From: Pleodorina starrii
Lineage: Eukaryota > Chlorophyta > Chlorophyceae > Chlamydomonadales > Volvocaceae
DNA: 64,000 nt
Reading direction: 5' to 3'
Assembly (NCBI GenBank): GCA_030267565.1
Contig: BRXU01000034.1
Coordinates: forward strand, 947,501-1,011,500
Below, piece after piece: positions 59,001 through 64,000 of the stretch (the stretch's first letter is position 1; each line of letters begins with the position of its first letter). A program made the translations under genes and the position numbers. The notes below the pieces were generated by a model. The model did not search any database. It was not told the origin of the DNA and was given only the letters and a program-made list of their open reading frames with translations.

Positions 59001-61791
59001 AGGCCCATCAGCACCTGCCTTGGCGGGTGCAGCACCGGCAGCCTGGAGCAGCACCGCGGCGGCCCTGGCGGCAGCGGCGGCCCGACTCGCTAGTGCGGCA
59101 GGGGGTGTGGCGGCAGCGGCCCCAGCGGGGGCAGCGCGAGCGACGGGGGCCAGGGGCCCGGTGTCGCATCGGCTCAGAGCTCGGGAGGCTTCTTCCGCTG
59201 CGCCGGCGACGGCCGTCGGCCTCAAGCAGCCGCTGGAGGCCCGACGGACGGCAGCCGCTGCGAAGCCGCCGGGGAAGGCCGCAGCTGCAGCAGGGCCGGC
59301 GGGGGCAGCGGCGGCAGCAGCGGCGGATGCCACGCGGAGCCAGGGGCTGCGACGGCCGGTGGCTGCAGCAGCTGCAGCACCCACAGCACCACCACCACCC
59401 GCACCGGCGTTTGAGGTGCACCGGAGGCCGCTCAACAGCAGCTATGCGGCGATGGGGAAAGCTGCACCCGGGGGCGAGGGGAAGCGGCCCGGCCGTGCGC
59501 CGAACGCACGTGCACCGCCAGTGCCAGTGACGGCGGCGCCGGCAGCGAGGGCGGCGCCAGTCGCAGCCGGCGGTCGCGGCGGTGTCAGCAAGCGGCAGTT
59601 GCCGGCGCGAAGGACAACCGCCGGCACGACGGCAGCGCCCGGCCCTGGCGCAAGGGCGATGGCCGGGACGGTGAAGGCGGTGCGAGCCGCGAACCGTTAC
59701 GCGGCGGCAACCGAGGCTGCGGCGGTCACTGCCACGGCTGCCGGCGCAGCGCGAAATGGTAACAAGTTGGCGGGGCTGAAATTCGCCGCGGGTACGTATG
59801 CAGCGGCGACGGCGGCGGCGGCCGGGGCGGCGGCGAGGTCCAAGCAGGGAAGCACGAGACCGCCGCCCCAGCAGCAGCAGCAGCAGCAGCGGCGGCCGGG
59901 ACTGACGGGGAGGAAGGTTGCGGCGGCGCCGCCGCCGCCACCGTCTCGGACGCCCTGGAAGCAGTCGGTCAAGGTGTTTATGAAGCCGGTGGCGCCGGTG
60001 TTGAGGCGCCCAGTGGCGCGAGCCGCAGCGGCGACGCGGCCCGGGCCAGCGGCGGCTGCCGCCGCGGTTCGGCGCCCGGCGGCGGCTGGGGGTGCAGTGG
60101 CGGCGAGGCGTCCCGCAGCGGCGATGCGGCCCGGGCCAGCGGCGGCTGCCGCCGCGGTTCGGCGCCCGGCGGCGGCTGGCGGCGCAGTGGCGGCGAGGCG
60201 TCCCGCAGCGGCGGCGATGGCGCGGCTGGCAACAGTGGCCCTTGAGCTCAATGCCGCCACGCCGCGAAAGTGCAAGACGCCGACGTCGCGGCGTGTCCGG
60301 CGAGCGGATGGCGCCACGGGGCCCGGCCTGGGCACAGCAGCTGGCGGGACGGGAGCCGGCGAGGCGTCCGCGCGGGTAGCGGGCGGACGAGGCCGGCCAG
60401 ACGACCCTCCGCCGCAGCGTGGCACGCCTGCGAGAGGGCACCCAGTCGCATGGGAGGCGGCGGCCGCGGGCGGGGGCGCTTCGCCGGCGCCGCTGCGCAG
60501 CGTGGACACGGCGGTCTGGCCGGGGCCGCCAGCGCCGGCGGCGGTGGCGGCTGCGGCTGCCCCGGCGGCGAAGGGCTTGTGGCAGGACACGGTGCGGGCG
60601 TCCTTGCGGCGCTCAAAGGCCGAGGCCACGGCGGCGGCGGCGATCGCCGCGGCGGCAGCGGCGGCGGCGGCGGCGATGATGACGCGTTATAGCACGACAT
60701 CGCGGCCGAAGCTATGCGCGCAGCTGCTCGAGGAAGCGCGCCGGAGCCAGGCGCTGAAGCCGCCTCCGAAACCAAATCCGGCAGCGGCGGTTGCCGTTGC
60801 CCCGCCCTTCGGAGCCGCAGCGGGATCAGCAGCGGTTTCGGCGGCAGCAGCGCGGGGCGGTTCTGCCGCTGTGAGGCGACCCGTTACGAAGCTGACGGCG
60901 GCGGCCCTCAGGGCTCTTGCCGCAATGCCGGGCGCTGACCCGCGGGTCACCTTGGTGTCTGCGGCCGCTTGGCGGGGCACAGCACCGGCTCCTGCACCGA
61001 CCGCAACGCCGGGAGCTGCAGCTGGAATGAGTCCGACACCCGGCAACGCTTCTAAGGCGCAGGCGGGCCGACCAGGGCCGGCGGGCTCCACCCCGTCCTC
61101 CCTCATCCCGTCCTCCTTGGCGCCTGCACCTGCGGCAACCCCATCAGCGGTGGCGGCCGCGGCGGCGGCGGTGCCTCGGCGCCCTTCAGTGCTGGCGACA
61201 CCGACACCGACGCCGATGTCCGCAGCGGCGGCCCTGAACACCCAGGCGGCTGCCCGGTTGCGAGCGGCGGCACTCGTCACGCCGACGGGGTCATTGGCGA
61301 CGCAGAGGAAGAGCGCCACGACGGCGGCCGCAGCGCCCAAGACTGCCGGAAAAGCAGTCGCAGCACCAGTCGCGGCGGCGGCGGCGGCGGTGGCGGCAAC
61401 AGCCCGACGGCCGCCTGTGCTGACGGACGCCACACCGGTCTCCACCGTCGCTGTGGCGCTGTCGCCGGTGCAGGCCGGATCTGCTGCGCCGCGCGGCGCT
61501 GCGAGGGGCGCTGTGCCGGCCTCCGCTGGCGGTGCGGTTCCGGCGGCACTCCGCACGGCGGTGTCGAAGCCGGTGCACGGCAACGGCGCCGCAGCGAAGG
61601 CACCGGCCGCGGCCCGCGTGGCGGCGGCGGGGGCCGAGGAGCTGGAGTCTGCGTCGCGGTGCAGCGGCGATGGTGACAGTCTGGTGGGGGAGAACAGCGG
61701 TTTCGGTTACGGTTCTGTTGTGGCTGAGGCGGCGGCTCGCTCGCGACCGCTGGTCCGGGGCCACGGGGTCCGCGGCTCTAAGTGGAAGTAG
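53023..61791 (+). CDS. Giant Ala-rich low-complexity protein, function unknown
   Basis: Five-exon model, about 2,681 residues: 53023-53058, 53107-53211, 53309-53383, 53628-53757 and one exon of 7.7 kb, 54092-61791. The small exons have clean GT/AG borders and agreeing phases; the donor at 53212 (GTCACG) is the least certain. The N-terminus (MVPNDEGEGLVK, then EVVFPSDLRKRLCKHKI) is the only part of ordinary composition and looks like a short folded or binding motif. The rest is dominated by Ala (a third or more by eye) with Pro, Ser, Thr, Gly and scattered Arg/Lys, acidic near the start (LDDDDDEYGDAYAI) and basic later (VRRPAAAGG, AARRPAAA). No enzyme, membrane or zinc motif was found. Low-complexity basic Ala/Pro proteins can be chromatin- or cell-wall-associated, but there is no signal peptide and no function is assigned. 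Confidence 0.65.
53972..54024. repeat. (CA)n microsatellite in the last intron of the giant gene
   Basis: Imperfect ACACAC run with occasional A or T changes, located between the exon ending at 53757 and the exon starting at 54092. Confidence 0.9.
60031..60210 (+). repeat. 90-bp tandem duplication within the giant exon
   Basis: The segment beginning GCGACGCGGCCCGGGCC at 60031 recurs at 60121 (GCGATGCGGCCCGGGCC) with very few changes. The unit is 30 codons, rich in Arg, Pro and Ala ([19 protein letters not shown]), so the frame is preserved. Confidence 0.9.
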
Positions 61792-63253
61792 ATTATTGGG
61801 TCGTGGCTGAGGGACATCGGTGATATAGGTAGTCGGGGGAGGGCAGTGCGGGGTTTCCCATGCCGGCTCGAGCCCCCGAATAGAAGGAAGTGACAATGGG
61901 ACTTCGCTTGCTGCGGTTGGCGGCAAGTGCGCGATGCCTCGCTTCCTGCCATCCATCCATCCATCCATCCATCCATGTTCCGGTGGGTAGATGTCAGTGT
62001 GCCGGTTTTTTTGTGGTTGTGGTTGGGACGCCCAGTCTGACTGACTGGCTCTGCTGTGGGCCGCCAGCGCAGCCTAGTAGTGCACGTAGTCGGGATGTCG
62101 CGCGCGACGGCGGATGACGCAGCGGACGACTGCTGATGCAAGGATCACATACCACTCACCCACCTCGGCGAGTCGCACATTGAGCCATGTCGTACATGTT
62201 GCGGACCGTGTTCAGATCGAAGAGCCCCAGAGTGGAAACGGACACGAGCATTTATGGGTGCGTCGGTAGGCGGGAGGGACCTGAGGGGCTTCCCCCCGCC
62301 CCGCTCCACTCCGCCCCTTTCCGCGTGTCCGCGGGCCTAGGCCGCTCGCCGGTGTGCGGGGCCCACGAAGGTGTTCGCCTCCGTGATTTTAACGACGCGG
62401 AGTGGACGGGGCCCCTGACCGCGCCGGCGCATGAATGGCCGAAGACTGAGCAGCAGATGTTGGGTATGGTTGGCGGGCCAATGGCGTGAAGCGCTGGCAG
62501 GAAACCGCTGGGATGGGGGTCATGGTTTGGCCCTCCCGAATCCGAATGACACTCGGCGGACTACTCAAAACACGGCCATGGGGCCCCTGCAGGAGAGCCG
62601 GGATACCCGGTGCTGTGGTGCATGGGCGGGGGTTGCTTTGCACGTGGGGGCGTGAAGGGTTTGAAGGCGCGGAAGATGCGGGCAGGTCGCGACGTAATGT
62701 AGGATGTGAGGGAGGGAGGGGCACTCTGTTGGTGGATTGTAGCGGGTGGGCGCTGGCGGGTTGTTGTTGTGTAGTTGCGTAGTGAGGTCCAGGCTGGGTG
62801 GCAGCAGGGAGGGAGGGGTGCGATGCGTTGACGGTCAGGTAGTGCGCAAGTTGGGGTGCCAAGCGGTGTAAGGGCATGTGTTGGGTTGTGTACTTGAGGT
62901 TTGGTCCTAAGGCCGCATTTCTCTACTGGACATTATTTGTGATGCAAACCGGCTCTTGTGTTTCGGCTCTTGCGCGGTTCTTCATCCAGCGGGGCGGTGA
63001 CGGAGGAAATTGCGGTACAGAGGAGGCTGCCGATACCTGGTCCGTGCTGCTCGACGACTACAGGCTGCAATGTACGACTAGTGCCGGTCAGAGGGTACTC
63101 ACGAATACCATACCCGGGACTGGGTTGAGGATTCTTCCGACCGGATTGCCTTCACCCGACTTCAGAATGACCGCGACAGGTATCCAATTCTCAATGCCCC
63201 GGAAACGGATACCTGTAAATACCTTAAGGTAACCCAAAATTGTATTTCCGTTA
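61792..63253. other. Spacer right of the giant gene, with (CCAT)n
   Basis: Seven CCAT units at 61949-61976. The part from about 62870 is less GC-rich and has short inverted sequences (for example GGATACCTG and CAGGTATCC around 63177-63217), suggesting remains of a mobile element. No gene recognised. Confidence 0.4.
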
Positions 63254-63324
63254 CACGTCGCCGTGACACGGCACGTGTATCGGGTACGGTACCCGAAATC
63301 GACCCCTTTGAGCACCCTCTGGTG
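63254..63324. repeat. Dispersed 70-bp element, copy 2 at the inverted-repeat border
   Basis: Shares CACGTCGCCGTGACACGGCA, CCCGAAATCGACCCCTTTG and CCCTCTGGTG with the palindrome spacer at 38706-38774. It contains a perfect small hairpin, TCGGGTAC-G-GTACCCGA. It ends where the 679-bp inverted repeat begins. Confidence 0.88.
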
Positions 63325-64000
63325 TCACGTAGGTCGGCGGGGGTGGCGATGGGTTTGAGAAGCTCCGCCAGCAGCGAGAGCTTGCAATCGAGGGCAGGCT
63401 CATGACACGCGCATTGCTACAGGAAATCATCGAAGCTCATCACCGTCAAAATCCAGTGTGTCATCGTAGAAGCCGACCCTTCCAGAGCTTCCGGCACCAC
63501 GTGGAAAATCGGCGAACAATGCGGCCAGCTAAGCCTGACTCCATCCAGCCGTATGCGACTCAACCAAACACGCGCGGAAACACTGGCATCGTATACCCTC
63601 GCCTCGGTTCGGCTTCCAACCGGTTTCCAACAGGCGGCTGCACAAAACCAAACTTGCACCACCTATGGCCGTCCCAGCCGACGAATCGCCGCTCCGACTG
63701 GACTCCTCTCGTTCTCATGCTTTTCAGGTCAGCCTGCCTCTCAGGCTCCAGCCCAGGGCTACCATCACTGACTAAACCAAAACCCTGAAGTGTGCAGCTC
63801 AGGATGGGATGCCAGCACGCTCTGGCCAGTGTACACCCCGTTACCAAATCAACGTGGCCACGCAACCAAAAGCCGCCGGGCCAGGACCTGTACCGGTAAT
63901 CAAGGACCAATAGCCATGCAGCATGCAGCTCCCCGCTTTCTCCTCCTCACGTCTTCGGGTCAGCCTGCCCTTCCACTCACAACCACGGAACAAGCCCGCT
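63322..64000. repeat. Long inverted repeat, arm 2
   Basis: Reverse complement of 41972-42650, about 99% identical or better by eye. It runs to the end of the window, so the full repeat is longer and its far end is not seen here. Confidence 0.92.

Noticed and set aside
54465..59435. Long open frames on the minus strand opposite the giant Ala-rich exon
   Set aside because: They mirror GCN-rich codons of the plus-strand frame (Ala-rich shadows) and lack splice links or ordinary sequence.
63402..63788. 128-codon ORF conserved in both arms of the long inverted repeat
   Set aside because: Arms are about 99% identical, so an open frame in both is not evidence of selection; no domain is recognised.

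Overview
The window looks like nuclear DNA of a volvocine (Chlamydomonas-type) green alga. The evidence is GC-rich sequence, genes split into many short exons by GC-rich introns with GTGAG/GTGCG donors and pyrimidine-rich CAG acceptors, many microsatellites, Ala/Gly/Gln-rich protein tails and an F-box/ankyrin-like protein of the kind abundant in these algae. This is inference from style and protein families; no marker gene fixes the species.

Layout. 1-3.6 kb: a repeat copy also found at 22.3 kb, a small coiled-coil ORF broken by an in-frame TAG, and a frameshifted last-exon fragment of adenylate kinase. 3.6-22.3 kb: a giant satellite, mostly an 8-bp unit (CGGCCCAT) in about 15 kb of nearly unbroken array, followed by a composite zone where 8-bp blocks alternate with GGTCA-rich and CTCGGG-rich blocks. 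22.9-28.4 kb (minus): an 11-exon gene for a ZGPAT-like G-patch protein. 29.1-35.8 kb (plus): a 12-exon ammonium transporter with a very long low-complexity tail; the two genes are divergent across about 630 bp. 37.4-37.9 kb: a decayed copy of the 5' end of the thioredoxin reductase gene. 38.3-39.1 kb: a foldback palindrome. 39.8-41.7 kb: F-box/ankyrin-like gene. 43.7-46.4 kb: NADPH-thioredoxin reductase with a probable organelle presequence and a second in-frame start. 48.0-50.7 kb (minus): EamA/DMT-family membrane transporter. 53.0-61.8 kb: a gene for a giant Ala-rich protein of about 2,680 residues. 63.3-64.0 kb: one arm of a long inverted repeat whose other arm is at 42.0-42.7 kb.

The genes are unrelated housekeeping or accessory genes (RNA metabolism, nitrogen uptake, redox, transport) and do not form a pathway. 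What stands out is genome structure: the satellite with nested higher-order organisation, the partial NTR duplication, the palindrome and the dispersed inverted repeats. Splice models for ZGPAT, AMT, NTR, the ankyrin gene and the giant gene were derived by hand; every junction keeps the reading frame and, where a family exists, restores its motifs.
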